Shown here: positions 32,038-41,316 of the stretch, in pieces
How positions within the stretch are numbered: the first letter of the stretch is position 1
How the letters are laid out: each line of letters starts with the position of its first letter
Assembly: GCA_902787375.1 (NCBI GenBank)
Contig: CADAGD010000010.1
Coordinates: forward strand, 1 to 43,533
From: an uncultured Eubacteriales bacterium
GTDB taxonomy: Bacteria > Bacillota > Clostridia > Christensenellales > CAG-138
Direction of reading: 5' to 3'
DNA: 43,533 nucleotides
Translations under genes and position numbers: made by a program
Notes under the pieces: model-generated
What the model was told of the DNA's origin: nothing
The model's database searches: none
Seen by the model: only the letters and a program-made list of their open reading frames with translations

Positions 32038-33024
32038 ATGAAACGAATCTGTCTCATTTCAACCGGCGGCACAATAGCGTGCGTACCGACGGAAAACGGG
32101 CTTTCTCCCGAATTGACTGCAAACGATCTTGTAAAGCTTGTCGGCTGCGAGTCCGAGGAGGTGCAAATAAGCTGCACAGACCTGTTCAGCATGGACTCCT
32201 CCAACATACAGCCGGAGGAATGGTGCATAATTGCCGAAGCTATAAGGGAGCGCGCTCAGATCTGCGACGGCATCGTGCTGACTCACGGTACGGACACTAT
32301 GGCCTACACATCCTCCATGCTTTCATTCATACTCCGCGGAATACCCATCCCCGTTGTGCTGACGGGAGCGCAGTATCCCGCCATATATCCCGACTCCGAC
32401 GGACGCCGCAACCTCATGGACGCTGTGACCGCCGCAACAAGTCTTCCCGGCGGGGTTTATATCTGCTTCGGAGGCTCGGTCATTCTCGGATGCCGTGCCG
32501 TCAAGACGCGCACAACAAGCCTGAAGGCCTTTGAATCCATCAACTATCCTTACATAGCTACCGTAATAGACGGCAAATGCGTGCTTCTGCACAGCCCCAA
32601 GCAAACCGAGGGCTTCAGCTTCTCAACTGCCATGGATTACCGCGTTGCGCTTGTTAAAATAGTTCCCGGCATGAGTCCCCGCCTGCTGGACAGTCTGAAG
32701 GACTGCAACATGAAGGGCGTCGTCGTTGAGGGCTTCGGACTTGGCGGTATGCACAACATTCGCCGCAATCACACCGAAAGCATTAAAAATCTGATGTCCG
32801 CCGGCATACCGGTTGTGCTGACCAGTCAATGCCTCTACGAACAAAGCACCCCGGATATCTATGAGGTCAGCCGCTCGCTTAAAGAGCTTGGCGTTATTTC
32901 GGCACATGATATGACAACCGAAGCCACTATTACTAAGCTCATGTGGGTACTCGGCAGATCAACCGATATCGAGAGCGTCCGCTCCATGATGGGTAAGGAC
33001 ATGGCGGGAGAAATGACCGAATAG
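32038..33024 (+). CDS. L-asparaginase (type I/II family)
   Basis: This 328-residue protein has both catalytic segments of bacterial asparaginases: S8-T-G-G-T-I-A with Thr12 near the N-terminus, and T82-H-G-T-D-T-M-A-Y with the Thr85/Asp86 pair. GGSVILGCRAVKT and FGLGGMHN are further conserved blocks. There is no signal peptide, so it is cytoplasmic, closest to the AnsA type. It hydrolyses asparagine to aspartate and ammonia. The ATG follows CGGAGG. The MazG-type gene begins 34 bases after its stop and probably shares the transcript. Confidence 0.95.
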   Translation: MKRICLISTGGTIACVPTENGLSPELTANDLVKLVGCESEEVQISCTDLFSMDSSNIQPEEWCIIAEAIRERAQICDGIVLTHGTDTMAYTSSMLSFILRGIPIPVVLTGAQYPAIYPDSDGRRNLMDAVTAATSLPGGVYICFGGSVILGCRAVKTRTTSLKAFESINYPYIATVIDGKCVLLHSPKQTEGFSFSTAMDYRVALVKIVPGMSPRLLDSLKDCNMKGVVVEGFGLGGMHNIRRNHTESIKNLMSAGIPVVLTSQCLYEQSTPDIYEVSRSLKELGVISAHDMTTEATITKLMWVLGRSTDIESVRSMMGKDMAGEMTE

Positions 33025-33058
33025 AAACACCAATATTTACCAAAGGAGTTACAGCCGT

Positions 33059-34519
33059 ATGGCAGACATTATAATAATCCAGACAGGAGCCGATTTTCAA
33101 AGCGCGCTTCAAAGAATCTGTGCGCTGAAAAGCACGGTTTTCCGCATTCAAACCGAACAGCATCCGTTCATGGCGCGTTTCAGGGATGCCATAGACGGAC
33201 TTATCAGCATGGACGGGCTTTATGAAAGCTCCGATGATTTCGATGCTCTTAACGAGAGCATTGCCCGCGAGCTTATTCTTGCCGCTCAAAATCCCGATGT
33301 TGAGCATATCGCTTACATAACCCTCGGACGCATCAATCCCGATGTTCTGAGGGCTGTACATGCCTCCGGCACAGCCGTATCCGTAACCCCCTTTGCGGGG
33401 TTTGGCGAATGCGCTTATTCAGCCGCCATTTCCAACGGGCTTATAACGCCCGATGAGATAATCACCGAGCTGCCTGCCAACCGTCTTGAGCGCATAGCGG
33501 ACACCGATGAGCTTCACGCCATAACCGAGATAGACTCTCCGCTCACCGCGAGCGAGGTCAAGCTGGTGCTTGGCGAATACTATCCCGACGAATACGATGT
33601 TGTTTTCGCGGTTCCATATGAAGACGGCTCCGGCTATGATACTCGGCGCATACGGCTTTTTGAGCTTGACCGTCTGAAAAAATACGACGCGGCGGCAGTA
33701 CTGCTCGTTCCTCCGATGAAGGATATTGAGCTTCCGAGGCATTCTGTCGAGGGACTTATGCAGGTCATGCACCGTCTGAGGGCTCCGGGCGGATGCCCGT
33801 GGGACGCGGAGCAGACGCATGAGAGCCTCAAAAAGAGCCTCCTTGAGGAGTGCTATGAGGTTATAGACGCCATCGACCGCAACGATTCCGACGATATGTG
33901 CGAGGAGCTGGGCGATCTGCTCCTGCAAATCGCGTTCCATGTGGTTATAGAGGAGGAACACGCGGCATTCTCCCTGCGCGATGTGGCAACGGGGATAGTC
34001 AACAAGATGATCTATCGCCACCCACATGTGTTCGGCAGCACCCATGTTGAAAATTCGGACGAGGTACTTGCCAACTGGGAGGTTCTGAAAAAGCGGGAGA
34101 AGCATCAAAGCACCGTGGCATCCGCCATGGACTCCGTACCCAAGTCCTTCCCCTCCCTGCTGCGTGCCTACAAGATACAGAAGAAGGCGGCGGACGTGGG
34201 CTTTGATTGGGATTCCGCCGAGCAAGCCCTGCCCAAGGTGCATGAGGAAGCCGACGAGGTGCTTGAAGCCATAAAGGAGGGTGACGGCGCACATATCGAG
34301 GATGAGATAGGCGATCTCTTCTTTGCCGCCGTGAATGTAGCAAGGCTCAAGAAGGTCGATCCCGACCTTGCGCTCACCGCCGCGACCGATAAGTTTGAAA
34401 AGCGTTTCAAGCTCACCGAAAAGCTGATACTGGAGGACGGAAAGCGATTCGAGGATATGACTCTGCCCGAGATGGACGAGTATTGGGAGAAGGCGAAAGC
34501 TCTATTTAAAGTAGAATAA
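33059..34519 (+). CDS. mazG: Nucleoside triphosphate pyrophosphohydrolase MazG with N-terminal methylase-like domain (YabN type)
   Basis: This 486-residue protein has two parts. Residues 1-225 resemble a degenerate tetrapyrrole-methylase fold, as in Bacillus YabN, without a clear SAM loop. Residues 235-486 contain two MazG repeats with the metal sites EECYE...EELGD near 265-290 and EEADE...EDEIGD near 398-420, and MazG opens with the characteristic RLRAPGGCPWDAEQTHESL. The enzyme hydrolyses (d)NTPs to monophosphates and pyrophosphate, removing abnormal nucleotides. In some Firmicutes this gene neighbours HU (hbs), but here HU lies 1.6 kb away on the other strand. AAAGGAG precedes the ATG. The intactness of the two catalytic blocks indicates activity. 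Confidence 0.93.
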   Translation: MADIIIIQTGADFQSALQRICALKSTVFRIQTEQHPFMARFRDAIDGLISMDGLYESSDDFDALNESIARELILAAQNPDVEHIAYITLGRINPDVLRAVHASGTAVSVTPFAGFGECAYSAAISNGLITPDEIITELPANRLERIADTDELHAITEIDSPLTASEVKLVLGEYYPDEYDVVFAVPYEDGSGYDTRRIRLFELDRLKKYDAAAVLLVPPMKDIELPRHSVEGLMQVMHRLRAPGGCPWDAEQTHESLKKSLLEECYEVIDAIDRNDSDDMCEELGDLLLQIAFHVVIEEEHAAFSLRDVATGIVNKMIYRHPHVFGSTHVENSDEVLANWEVLKKREKHQSTVASAMDSVPKSFPSLLRAYKIQKKAADVGFDWDSAEQALPKVHEEADEVLEAIKEGDGAHIEDEIGDLFFAAVNVARLKKVDPDLALTAATDKFEKRFKLTEKLILEDGKRFEDMTLPEMDEYWEKAKALFKVE

Positions 34520-34560
34520 ACTCAATCTTCGCGTTATTTACATTTTAGCTGAAGGATTGT

Positions 34561-34592
34561 ATTATGGTGCTGCGGACCGCAAGCACCATAAT
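34561..34592. promoter_or_regulatory. Long inverted repeat in the leader of the XRE regulator gene
   Basis: ATTATGGTGCT (34561-34571) is the exact complement of AGCACCATAAT (34582-34592), with an inner GCG/CGC. It lies 8 bases before AGGAGA and 18 before the ATG. There is no T run after it, so an operator or translational control hairpin fits better than a terminator, although it also closes off mazG. Confidence 0.55.
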
Positions 34593-34610
34593 TCATTATA
34601 GGAGAAAAAA

Positions 34611-35141
34611 ATGGATAATCTTAAAATAGGCTGTTATATACAGCATTTGAGAAAAACCGCAGGCATGACTCAAAAGGAGCTTGCGGAGAAACTGAACGTA
34701 TCCTTCCAGGCCGTTTCCAAATGGGAGAACGGCGACGCGCTGCCCGACACGGGGCTGCTTCTGGATCTCTGCGACACGCTCGGGACGACGGCAGACAAGC
34801 TTTTAAACGGCGGAGTATTCGCAGCACGCGAGAGGCGTCTAATGCCCCTTGAGGAAGTGACCGAGGCATTCCGCTGTATGGAGGAAGTTGGTCGCCTTTT
34901 AGGCGAGAACAGCACCTTCTTTACGGGCATGATCGAGGGCATCAACGAGAAGATGAACATGGACCTTCTTACCTACCTGAAGGATCCCGTGACGCGTGAG
35001 GTCATGTACGCCGAGGCGCTCATTCAGGGCATAATGGAGGGACGCACGGTCGATATGGATGAGATACGCGCTTCTTTCCAAAACAAGCACATGATCGACG
35101 TTATTCAGAGCTATATCGATAAGGCTGGAGCCGATCAATAA
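34611..35141 (+). CDS. XRE-family helix-turn-helix regulator
   Basis: This 176-residue protein has an N-terminal XRE/Cro-type HTH (residues about 12-66) with KELAEKLNVSFQAVSKWENGDALPD, a very typical form in Clostridia. The C-terminal 105 residues are helical, contain the segment VEEVGRLLGENSTF-like (reads MEEVGRLLGENSTF), and show no known ligand domain. The long inverted repeat directly upstream could be its own operator. The stop overlaps by one base (TAATG) the start of a 19-residue ORF. What it regulates is not clear from the window. Confidence 0.88.
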   Translation: MDNLKIGCYIQHLRKTAGMTQKELAEKLNVSFQAVSKWENGDALPDTGLLLDLCDTLGTTADKLLNGGVFAARERRLMPLEEVTEAFRCMEEVGRLLGENSTFFTGMIEGINEKMNMDLLTYLKDPVTREVMYAEALIQGIMEGRTVDMDEIRASFQNKHMIDVIQSYIDKAGADQ

Positions 35142-35200
35142 TGTCGGCAATGGACAGGTATTGGGAAATTGCCAAGAAAATGCTTGAGGAAAATAACTGA
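35141..35200 (+). CDS. 19-residue coupled micro-ORF after the XRE regulator
   Basis: TAATG couples this ORF to the regulator's stop. It encodes MSAMDRYWEIAKKMLEENN, an amphipathic helix-like peptide, and stops 24 bases before a terminator. It could be a real micropeptide, or the original tail of the regulator moved out of frame. The evidence is only position and amphipathicity. Confidence 0.3.
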   Translation: MSAMDRYWEIAKKMLEENN

Positions 35201-35223
35201 CGGTTTCGTCATAATAAAAAAGC

Positions 35224-35254
35224 CGGGATGGGCGTCTGCCCATCCCGATTTTTC
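35224..35254. terminator. Bidirectional intrinsic terminator
   Basis: CGGGATGGGC (35224-35233) pairs perfectly with GCCCATCCCG (35238-35247). ATTTTT follows on the plus strand and GGCTTTTTT on the minus strand. It separates the XRE unit from the convergent lipoprotein gene. Confidence 0.92.
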
Positions 35255-35265
35255 ATTGCTTAATT

Positions 35266-35694
35266 TTATTCAAACTCCTTATACAGCTCCTCGGCATTAA
35301 AATGCTCTATCTCGTTTTTCTTATGTATCTCGTAGATTTGGGCAATATCCTTCTCGCTCAGCCAGCCCTTCTCATATGCCTTTTTAAGCTCACAAACCTC
35401 TCCGTTTCGTTCGACCTCTATCGCAAACGTCGAGGCGTTGAGGAATGTATAGCCGCAAACCTCAAATTTGCTTACAGCGTCGCAGTTGCCGGGAGCGAAC
35501 GATACGGTGCAGTCATTGAAGCTGCCATAGCGGAAGTCCCGGACATCGGAACCGTTCGATTTGATGCCGTCCGCTCCGTTCTCCGTTTCAACAAACGAAG
35601 CCTCCCCGACTTTGAGCTGCGCTCCTGTCGAGCAGCCCGCCGTCATACAGCCCACAATAGCCGCCGCCAGAGCCAATGCAAACAATCTTTTCAT
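35266..35694 (-). CDS. Small lipoprotein, function unknown
   Basis: This 142-residue protein has a signal peptide ending in the lipobox MTAGC (Cys21). A mature domain of about 120 residues follows with two further cysteines (NDC, FEVC, GEVC segments), strands and a C-terminal helical tail rich in Glu/Lys. No family is recognised. GGGGGAGAG precedes the ATG. It is a single gene ending at the bidirectional terminator at 35224. Confidence 0.75.
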   Translation of the reverse strand: MKRLFALALAAAIVGCMTAGCSTGAQLKVGEASFVETENGADGIKSNGSDVRDFRYGSFNDCTVSFAPGNCDAVSKFEVCGYTFLNASTFAIEVERNGEVCELKKAYEKGWLSEKDIAQIYEIHKKNEIEHFNAEELYKEFE

Positions 35695-35726
35695 AAGCTC
35701 TCCCCCTTCCTCTCATTATTTTGCAA

Positions 35727-35754
35727 AATCGGCACCCCGTTCGGGATGCCGATT
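35727..35754 (-). terminator. Intrinsic terminator of the ferredoxin gene
   Basis: AATCGGCACCCCG and CGGGATGCCGATT (35727-35754) form a 13-bp stem with one wobble and a minimal loop. It lies 17 bases after the ferredoxin stop. The T tail is weak (TTTGC). Confidence 0.8.
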
Positions 35755-35771
35755 TGTTTGGTTCTATTCAG

Positions 35772-35942
35772 TTACTCCTGTTCGGGCGCACCGACGGGGC
35801 AGGTACCGGCACAAGCGCCGCACTCTACGCACAGATCGGGATTGATTTCATACTTGCCGTCACCCTCGGTGATAGCGTTTACGGGACATTCTGCTGCGCA
35901 AGCGCCGCATGCGATGCAAGCATCAGTAATTTTGTAAGCCAT
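35772..35942 (-). CDS. 2[4Fe-4S] ferredoxin (clostridial type)
   Basis: This is a 56-residue ferredoxin starting MAYKITDAC. ATG 35942 follows GGAGG by eight bases, and the longer frame runs through the promoter. Two CxxCxxCxxxCP motifs, at Cys9-12-15-19 and Cys38-41-44-48, bind two [4Fe-4S] clusters. Such ferredoxins are low-potential one-electron carriers serving pyruvate:ferredoxin oxidoreductase, hydrogenase and related enzymes in anaerobes. This indicates an anaerobic, fermentative host. It is a single gene with its own promoter and terminator. Confidence 0.97.
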   Translation of the reverse strand: MAYKITDACIACGACAAECPVNAITEGDGKYEINPDLCVECGACAGTCPVGAPEQE

Positions 35943-35972
35943 AGAAGATACCTCCTTTTTTACTATGATGAC

Positions 35973-36001
35973 ATTATAATAAGAATCCACGAAAAAATCA
36001 A
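35973..36001 (-). promoter_or_regulatory. Promoter of the ferredoxin gene
   Basis: On the minus strand TTGATT (36001-35996) and TATAAT (35978-35973) have a 17-base spacer, about 30 bases before the start codon. Confidence 0.8.
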
Positions 36002-36043
36002 GAGGGTTGAAAAAATTTTTATGCGATTTAAGGCATTAAAGAA

Positions 36044-36072
36044 GGATGCGGCACTCATATCGCGCCGCATCC
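36044..36072 (-). terminator. Probable terminator after the HU gene
   Basis: GGATGCGGC (36044-36052) pairs with GCCGCATCC (36064-36072). CTTCTTTAA follows in the leftward direction. It lies about 90 bases after the HU stop. Confidence 0.6.
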
Positions 36073-36160
36073 GATAATTCGGAATTAAAAATTGTTGTCT
36101 TAAATATTTACAGTGATACGATCAAAGCATCGCTTCACTACACTATCCGATAAAGTGATA

Positions 36161-36436
36161 TTATTTCTCAAGAGCTTCCTTGAGTGTATTGCCTGCCTTG
36201 AAAGCGGCGGAACGGCTTGCAGCGATCTCGATAGGCTCGCCTGTCATGGGATTGCGGCCGGGCCTCGCGGGACGCTCACGAACCTCGAAGCGACCGAAAC
36301 CGACGATCTGAACCTTCTCGCCTTCCTTGAGGCTCTCGATTATGGAGTCAAAGGTGGCATTGATGATTGTGTCGATATCCTTCTTGGGAAGGTTGGACTT
36401 TGCTGCAACAGCGTTTATAAGCTGAGCTTTATTCAT
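36161..36436 (-). CDS. HU family DNA-binding protein
   Basis: The 91-residue protein starts MNKAQLINAVAAKSN. The ATG at 36436 follows GGAGG by eight bases, and the frame open further upstream crosses the promoter. It has the HU fold with VGFGRFEVRERPARPGRNPMTGE, the beta-arm whose proline-containing tip intercalates into DNA (residues about 45-70). HU is the main nucleoid protein and bends DNA without strong sequence preference. It has its own promoter and is separate from the tuf operon upstream. Confidence 0.97.
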   Translation of the reverse strand: MNKAQLINAVAAKSNLPKKDIDTIINATFDSIIESLKEGEKVQIVGFGRFEVRERPARPGRNPMTGEPIEIAASRSAAFKAGNTLKEALEK

Positions 36437-36499
36437 TTTATGTTCCTCCGGGTTAAAAATAATTATTAAACTCTTTGCCTTAAAAAAGGCACATGTGGT

Positions 36500-36527
36500 A
36501 TTGTAGCATAAAATCAAGAAAATACAA
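36500..36527 (-). promoter_or_regulatory. Promoter of the HU gene
   Basis: On the minus strand TTGTAT (36527-36522) and TACAAT (36505-36500) have a 16-base spacer, giving a leader of about 55 bases. Confidence 0.65.
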
Positions 36528-36596
36528 GACTTTTTTTTAACATTTCTCATATATTTGTTGATTTTACGCCGTTTGGAGGAACCTTTGCCGATAAAA

Positions 36597-36630
36597 TAAA
36601 GAGGCCCCGCGGACAAACGCCGCGGGAGCC
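36597..36630 (-). terminator. Intrinsic terminator of tuf (str operon end)
   Basis: On the minus strand GGCTCCCGCGG and CCGCGGGGCC (36630-36603) form a strong GC stem with a 7-base loop, followed by TCTTTATTTTA. It lies about 20 bases after the tuf stop. Confidence 0.9.
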
Positions 36631-36648
36631 ATTGGGGAAAGAAAACAA

Positions 36649-37860
36649 TTACTCGATAACAGCGGTAACAACGCCGGAAGCAACCGTACGGCCGCCCTCA
36701 CGGATAGCGAACCTCAGACCCTCGTCCATAGCGATGGGAGTGATGAGGTTGATTTCCATACGGGTGTTGTCGCCGGGCATGACCATCTCGGTGCCCTCAG
36801 GGAGCTTGATGGTTCCGGTAACGTCGGTTGTACGGAAATAGAACTGGGGACGATAGCCGCTGAAGAAGGGGGTATGACGACCGCCCTCTTCCTTGGTCAG
36901 AACGTAAACCTCACCCTTGAAGTGGGTATGGGGATGAATCGTGCCGGGCTGTGCGAGAACCTGACCACGCTCAACCTCGTTCCTCTGGATACCACGGAGC
37001 AGGCAGCCGATGTTGTCGCCAGCCTCTGCGAAATCGAGGAGCTTACGGAACATTTCAACGCCGGTAACGGTGGTGTCCTTGGGCTCTTCCTTGAGACCAA
37101 CGATCTGAACCTTATCGTTTACCTTGATAATGCCGCGCTCAACACGACCGGTAGCAACGGTACCACGACCTGTGATTGTGAAGACGTCCTCAACAGGCAT
37201 AAGGAAGGGCTTGTCGGAAGCACGCTCAGGAGTGGGGATGTAGGAGTCAACAGCATCCATCAGCTCGAATATGCACTGGCACTCAGGGCTTTCCTTAGCA
37301 ACAGCGCCGTTGGTGAGGGCTTCGAGGGCCTTCAGAGCGGAACCCTTGATGATGGGGGTGTCATCTCCGGGGAAGTCGTAGCTGGAGAGCAGCTCACGGA
37401 TTTCCATCTCAACAAGCTCAAGCAGCTCAGGATCGTCAACCTGGTCAACCTTGTTCATGAAGACGATGATGTAGGGAACGCCAACCTGACGGGCGAGCAG
37501 GATGTGCTCACGGGTCTGAGGCATGGGGCCATCAGCAGCGGAAACAACGAGGATAGCACCGTCCATCTGAGCGGCACCGGTGATCATGTTCTTAACATAG
37601 TCAGCGTGGCCGGGGCAGTCAACGTGAGCATAGTGACGCTTGTCGGTCTCGTACTCAACGTGAGCGGTGTTGATTGTTATTCCACGGGCCTTCTCTTCGG
37701 GGGCCTTATCGATCTGGTCATAACGCATGGCTTCCGCCTGACCCTGCTGGGAAAGAGCGATTGTGATGGCGGCTGTGAGGGTTGTCTTACCGTGGTCAAC
37801 GTGACCGATGGTACCGATGTTTACATGGGGCTTAGTTCTTTCAAATTTCTGCTTTGCCAT
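36649..37860 (-). CDS. tuf: Elongation factor Tu
   Basis: This 403-residue GTPase delivers aminoacyl-tRNA to the ribosome. It has G19-H-V-D-H-G-K-T26 (P-loop), the switch region [19 protein letters not shown] near 81 and NKVD near 135, then domains II and III ending VVTAVIE. It is a few residues longer than most EF-Tu because of a short insertion ([12 protein letters not shown], about residues 180-192) at the end of the G domain. The gene is last in the rpsL-rpsG-fusA-tuf order, 76 bases after fusA. A good promoter in that gap should give it extra expression, and a strong terminator follows. Confidence 0.99.
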   Translation of the reverse strand: MAKQKFERTKPHVNIGTIGHVDHGKTTLTAAITIALSQQGQAEAMRYDQIDKAPEEKARGITINTAHVEYETDKRHYAHVDCPGHADYVKNMITGAAQMDGAILVVSAADGPMPQTREHILLARQVGVPYIIVFMNKVDQVDDPELLELVEMEIRELLSSYDFPGDDTPIIKGSALKALEALTNGAVAKESPECQCIFELMDAVDSYIPTPERASDKPFLMPVEDVFTITGRGTVATGRVERGIIKVNDKVQIVGLKEEPKDTTVTGVEMFRKLLDFAEAGDNIGCLLRGIQRNEVERGQVLAQPGTIHPHTHFKGEVYVLTKEEGGRHTPFFSGYRPQFYFRTTDVTGTIKLPEGTEMVMPGDNTRMEINLITPIAMDEGLRFAIREGGRTVASGVVTAVIE

Positions 37861-37900
37861 TTTTGGGGATTCCTCCTGAAATATTTTGGTGTTTTTTTTT

Positions 37901-37929
37901 ATTATAGCCCCTTATGGGGGGTTTAACAA
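37901..37929 (-). promoter_or_regulatory. Internal promoter for tuf between fusA and tuf
   Basis: On the minus strand TTGTTA (37929-37924) and TATAAT (37906-37901) have a 17-base spacer. The spacer itself contains CCCC-ATAA-GGGG, a short hairpin that could also form in read-through RNA. Confidence 0.6.
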
Positions 37930-37936
37930 TTTAATA

Positions 37937-40006
37937 TTAGTGTATAACTCCGCGGATCTTGTCGGCAAGAGCCTTGGAGACTTCCTCATAGTGGTCGAAC
38001 TGCATGGTGAAGGTTCCCCTTCCCTGCGTCCTTGAACGAAGATCCGTCGCGTATCCGAACATCTCGGAGAGCGGGCAGAGCGCGTCTATCTGACGCAGTC
38101 CGGCGCGGGTATCCATACTTTCTATGCGCCCGCGGCGGGCATTTATATTGCCTATTACATCTCCCAAATACTCATCCGGGACAAGCACCTCGCACTTCAT
38201 GAACGGTTCAAGCAGCTTGGAGTTTTCCTCCTTGAGGGCTTCCTTGAAAGCAAGACTTCCCGCTATCTTGAACGCCAGTTCGCTCGAATCGACCTCGTGC
38301 GTGCTTCCATCGACCAACGTTGCCGTAAAGTCAACGACCTCATAGCCGCCTATACTGCCCGATCTCGCCGCCTCTCTTATGCCCTTATCGGTTGCGGCAG
38401 CAAACTCCTTGGGAACCACTCCGCCAACCGTCTTGTCAACGAACTTATAGCCTTCGCCGGGCTGGTTGGGACTGAACTCGACCGTTACCTTGGCGTACTG
38501 ACCGTGACCTCCGAGCTGATGCACATAGTTTCCGTATGCCTTTACGGGCTTTATGATCGTCTCGCGGTAAGCGACCTGAGGCTTGCCTACGCGGCACTCG
38601 ACCTTAAACTCCCGTATAAGCCTGTCAACTATTATCTCCAGATGAAGCTCGCCCATGCCGGAAATGAGCATCTGCCCTGTTTCCTCGTCGGTATAGCTTC
38701 GGAAGGTGGGATCCTCCTCGGAGAGCTTGGCAAGCGCCAAAACGAGCTTTTCCTGTCCTACCTTGGTCTTGGGTTCAATAGCGATCCTGATTACGGGCTC
38801 GGGGAACTCCATTGACTCAAGGTGAACCTGACGGTTCTCGGCACAGAGCGTATCACCTGTCGATGTGTCCTTCATAACGAATGCGGCAATGTCACCGGCA
38901 CGCACCTCGTCCACCTCGGTACGGCTGTCGGCGTGCATGAGCAGGAGCTTCGATACTCTCTCACGCTTGCCCTTGGTGCTGTTGTAAACGGTGGAACCGC
39001 TTTTGACAGTACCGGAGTAAATGCGGCAGAACGCGAGCTTTCCGACAAACGGGTCGGTAACTATCTTGAACGCGAGAGCGGCAAAAGGAGCGAAGTCCTC
39101 GGCCTTTATCTCAATCAACTTGCTCCCGTCCTTGTTGGGCGCCTCTATAGGAGGTATATCAAGGGGGGATGGCATGTAGTCCACTATCGCGTCGAGCAGG
39201 GGCTGTACGCCCTTGTTTCTATACGATGTGCCGCAGCACACGGGAACCATGCCGTTTCGGATAGTACCCTTTCTGATGGCACTCTTGAGCATCTGCTCGG
39301 ATACCTCCTCACCGGAGATATAGGCTTCCATCAGATCATCGTCAAAGTCGGCAGCCGCCTCTATGAGCTGACTGCGGTATTCCTCGGCATCCTCAAGCAT
39401 GGAGCTTGGTATCTCCTCGCGCCGTATGTCATTTCCCTCGGCGTCATAGTAGACTTCGGCGGTCATGGTGACCAGATCGACTATGCCGCGAAAATCCGCC
39501 TCAACACCTATGGGGAGCTGTATGGGCACGGGGTTCGCGTGAAGCCTGTCGCGCATCATATCAATTACGCGATAGAAATCAGCGCCCACTATGTCCATCT
39601 TGTTTACATACGCCATGCGGGGAACGCCGTACTTTTCCGCCTGCCTCCAGACGGTTTCCGACTGGGGCTCGACTCCGCCCTTGGCACAGAACACCGCAAC
39701 AGCTCCGTCAAGCACTCGCAGGCACCTTTCGACCTCAACCGTGAAATCGACGTGGCCGGGAGTGTCAATGATGTTGATGCGATGACCTCTCCAGTAGGCG
39801 GTTGTAGCGGCGGAGGTTATGGTTATGCCTCTTTCGCGTTCCTGTTCCATGTAATCCATGGCAGCCGCGCCCTCATGCACCTCGCCAACCCTGTGTATCT
39901 TGCCTGTGTAGTAAAGGATACGCTCGGTAGTCGTCGTCTTTCCGGCGTCGATATGAGCCATTATACCTATGTTTCTGGTCATATCAAGGGATGTTTCTCT
40001 TGGCAT
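37937..40006 (-). CDS. fusA: Elongation factor G
   Basis: This 689-residue translational GTPase drives translocation. It carries A17-H-I-D-A-G-K-T24, the [14 protein letters not shown] switch, DTPGHVDFT near 81, NKMD near 135, then EF-G domains II-V with [14 protein letters not shown] near 470 and the C-terminal [12 protein letters not shown]. The length is standard, and no duplicate EF-G feature is visible. It lies in the usual place, after rpsG with an 82-base gap and before tuf. ATG 40006 follows GGAGGAG. Confidence 0.99.
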   Translation of the reverse strand: MPRETSLDMTRNIGIMAHIDAGKTTTTERILYYTGKIHRVGEVHEGAAAMDYMEQERERGITITSAATTAYWRGHRINIIDTPGHVDFTVEVERCLRVLDGAVAVFCAKGGVEPQSETVWRQAEKYGVPRMAYVNKMDIVGADFYRVIDMMRDRLHANPVPIQLPIGVEADFRGIVDLVTMTAEVYYDAEGNDIRREEIPSSMLEDAEEYRSQLIEAAADFDDDLMEAYISGEEVSEQMLKSAIRKGTIRNGMVPVCCGTSYRNKGVQPLLDAIVDYMPSPLDIPPIEAPNKDGSKLIEIKAEDFAPFAALAFKIVTDPFVGKLAFCRIYSGTVKSGSTVYNSTKGKRERVSKLLLMHADSRTEVDEVRAGDIAAFVMKDTSTGDTLCAENRQVHLESMEFPEPVIRIAIEPKTKVGQEKLVLALAKLSEEDPTFRSYTDEETGQMLISGMGELHLEIIVDRLIREFKVECRVGKPQVAYRETIIKPVKAYGNYVHQLGGHGQYAKVTVEFSPNQPGEGYKFVDKTVGGVVPKEFAAATDKGIREAARSGSIGGYEVVDFTATLVDGSTHEVDSSELAFKIAGSLAFKEALKEENSKLLEPFMKCEVLVPDEYLGDVIGNINARRGRIESMDTRAGLRQIDALCPLSEMFGYATDLRSRTQGRGTFTMQFDHYEEVSKALADKIRGVIH

Positions 40007-40088
40007 AAATGTCTCCTCCTCTCCGCTTTTTTAGTATATACAGCGCAACGCGCGGTATAACAGATTTGATAAATACTGCCTTTTCGGC

Positions 40089-40559
40089 TTACCAACGATA
40101 GTGCGCGAACGCCTTGTTGGCTTCCGCCATCTTGTGGGTGTCTTCCTTCTTTTTGAAGGCGCCGCCCTGTTCGGAAGCAGCATCCATTATCTCACCCGCG
40201 AGACGCTCCATCATGGTGCGTTCACTCCTCTTGCGGGCAAACATTACGATCCAACGCAGACCGAGTGTCTGACGACGCTCAGGGCGTATCTCGATGGGAA
40301 CCTGATAGTTTGAACCGCCAACCCTGCGAGCCTTGACTTCGAGAACGGGCATGACGTTGTTCATGGCCTCTGTGAAGACCTCAAGGGGCTCACGGCCGGT
40401 CTTTTCACGGATTATCTCGAAAGCACCGTATGTCGCCTGCTGAGCAACACCGCGCTTACCGTCGAGCATAACCTGATTGATGAGCTTAGTTACGAGCTTG
40501 CCGCCATAGATAGGATCGTCAAGCACTTCCCTCTTGGGAATAAAACCACGTCTGGGCAT
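40089..40559 (-). CDS. rpsG: 30S ribosomal protein S7
   Basis: This 156-residue protein has the S7 opening [23 protein letters not shown] and the 16S-binding block [24 protein letters not shown] near residue 80, and ends FAHYRW. S7 nucleates the 30S head and contacts the E-site tRNA. The length matches bacterial S7. It lies 18 bases after rpsL, with AGGAGG before its ATG, within the str operon. Confidence 0.98.
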   Translation of the reverse strand: MPRRGFIPKREVLDDPIYGGKLVTKLINQVMLDGKRGVAQQATYGAFEIIREKTGREPLEVFTEAMNNVMPVLEVKARRVGGSNYQVPIEIRPERRQTLGLRWIVMFARKRSERTMMERLAGEIMDAASEQGGAFKKKEDTHKMAEANKAFAHYRW

Positions 40560-40577
40560 TGTGTGACCTCCTAAATA

Positions 40578-40952
40578 TTATTTCTTGGGACGCTTTGCGC
40601 CATAGCGGGAACGAGCCTGCATACGCTTTGCAACGCCTGCGGTATCGAGGGCGCCGCGGATGATATGATAACGAACACCGGGAAGATCCTTAACACGGCC
40701 GCCCCTTATGAGAACAACGGAGTGCTCCTGCAGGTTATGACCAATGCCGGGGATATAGGCGGTACCTTCGAGTCCGTCGGTAAGACGGATACGAGCGATC
40801 TTACGAAGAGCCGAGTTGGGCTTCTTGGGGGTGGTTGTACGGACTGCCGTGCAAACGCCACGCCTCTGGGGACACTGCTTCAGGATAGGAGAATTGGACT
40901 TGTACTCGACCTTGGTCCTTGACTTCCTGACCAGCTGGTTAATGGTTGGCAT
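40578..40952 (-). CDS. rpsL: 30S ribosomal protein S12
   Basis: This 124-residue protein has [25 protein letters not shown] near residue 33, including the lysine of the PKKPNSA loop that streptomycin-resistance changes usually affect, here the sensitive-type Lys. [29 protein letters not shown] covers the second decoding-centre loop. It is slightly short at the C-terminus relative to 137-residue forms but equals the E. coli length. It is the first gene of the str operon, with its promoter at 41086-41114. Confidence 0.98.
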   Translation of the reverse strand: MPTINQLVRKSRTKVEYKSNSPILKQCPQRRGVCTAVRTTTPKKPNSALRKIARIRLTDGLEGTAYIPGIGHNLQEHSVVLIRGGRVKDLPGVRYHIIRGALDTAGVAKRMQARSRYGAKRPKK

Positions 40953-41085
40953 TAGATTCTCTCCTTGTATTTATTTGTGTTTTTTATCTCAAAATCTCCT
41001 CTTCCGTTCACTTCTGCAACCCGTTTCTGAGGCGATTTTTTCACATAAAAACGCATTTTGGGTCAGTTTATTGACACCATAGCAT

Positions 41086-41114
41086 AGTATAGTTAGCCTT
41101 TGTCCAAAAGTCAA
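41086..41114 (-). promoter_or_regulatory. Promoter of the str operon (rpsL-rpsG-fusA-tuf)
   Basis: On the minus strand TTGACT (41114-41109) and TATACT (41091-41086) have a 17-base spacer. The start site near 41079 gives a leader of about 127 bases before rpsL. Confidence 0.82.
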
Positions 41115-41262
41115 GTATATTATGGAAAATTTGCCCGTCTGATTTTAATATATTTTCCCATATATTATTAGCGGCTTTTGGGGATACCATACGAAAGAAC
41201 ATCCCTGCAAAATTGGTTGGCACAGACCGGGCATGAACAGCTCTAAACCTATTGAAGTCCAT

Positions 41263-41316
41263 CCGGCAAGGATATGCCTCGCGGGTACGGTTTGTTCGCA
41301 CATACCTCCCTGCCGG
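41263..41316. other. Long imperfect inverted repeat between str operon and prs
   Basis: CCGGCAAGG (41263-41271) complements CCCTGCCGG (41308-41316) with one mismatch, and inside it AGGATATG complements CATACCT imperfectly. It lies outside both flanking promoters. The rest of 41115-41378 is AT-rich and has no supported gene. It may be a small structured RNA or protein-binding site. Confidence 0.35.

Noticed and set aside
38822-40060. 412-residue plus-strand ORF opposite fusA, and similar long antisense ORFs opposite rpsB, tuf and cysS
   Set aside because: They are shadow frames of highly biased codons in well-identified genes, with no ribosome sites or recognisable domains.
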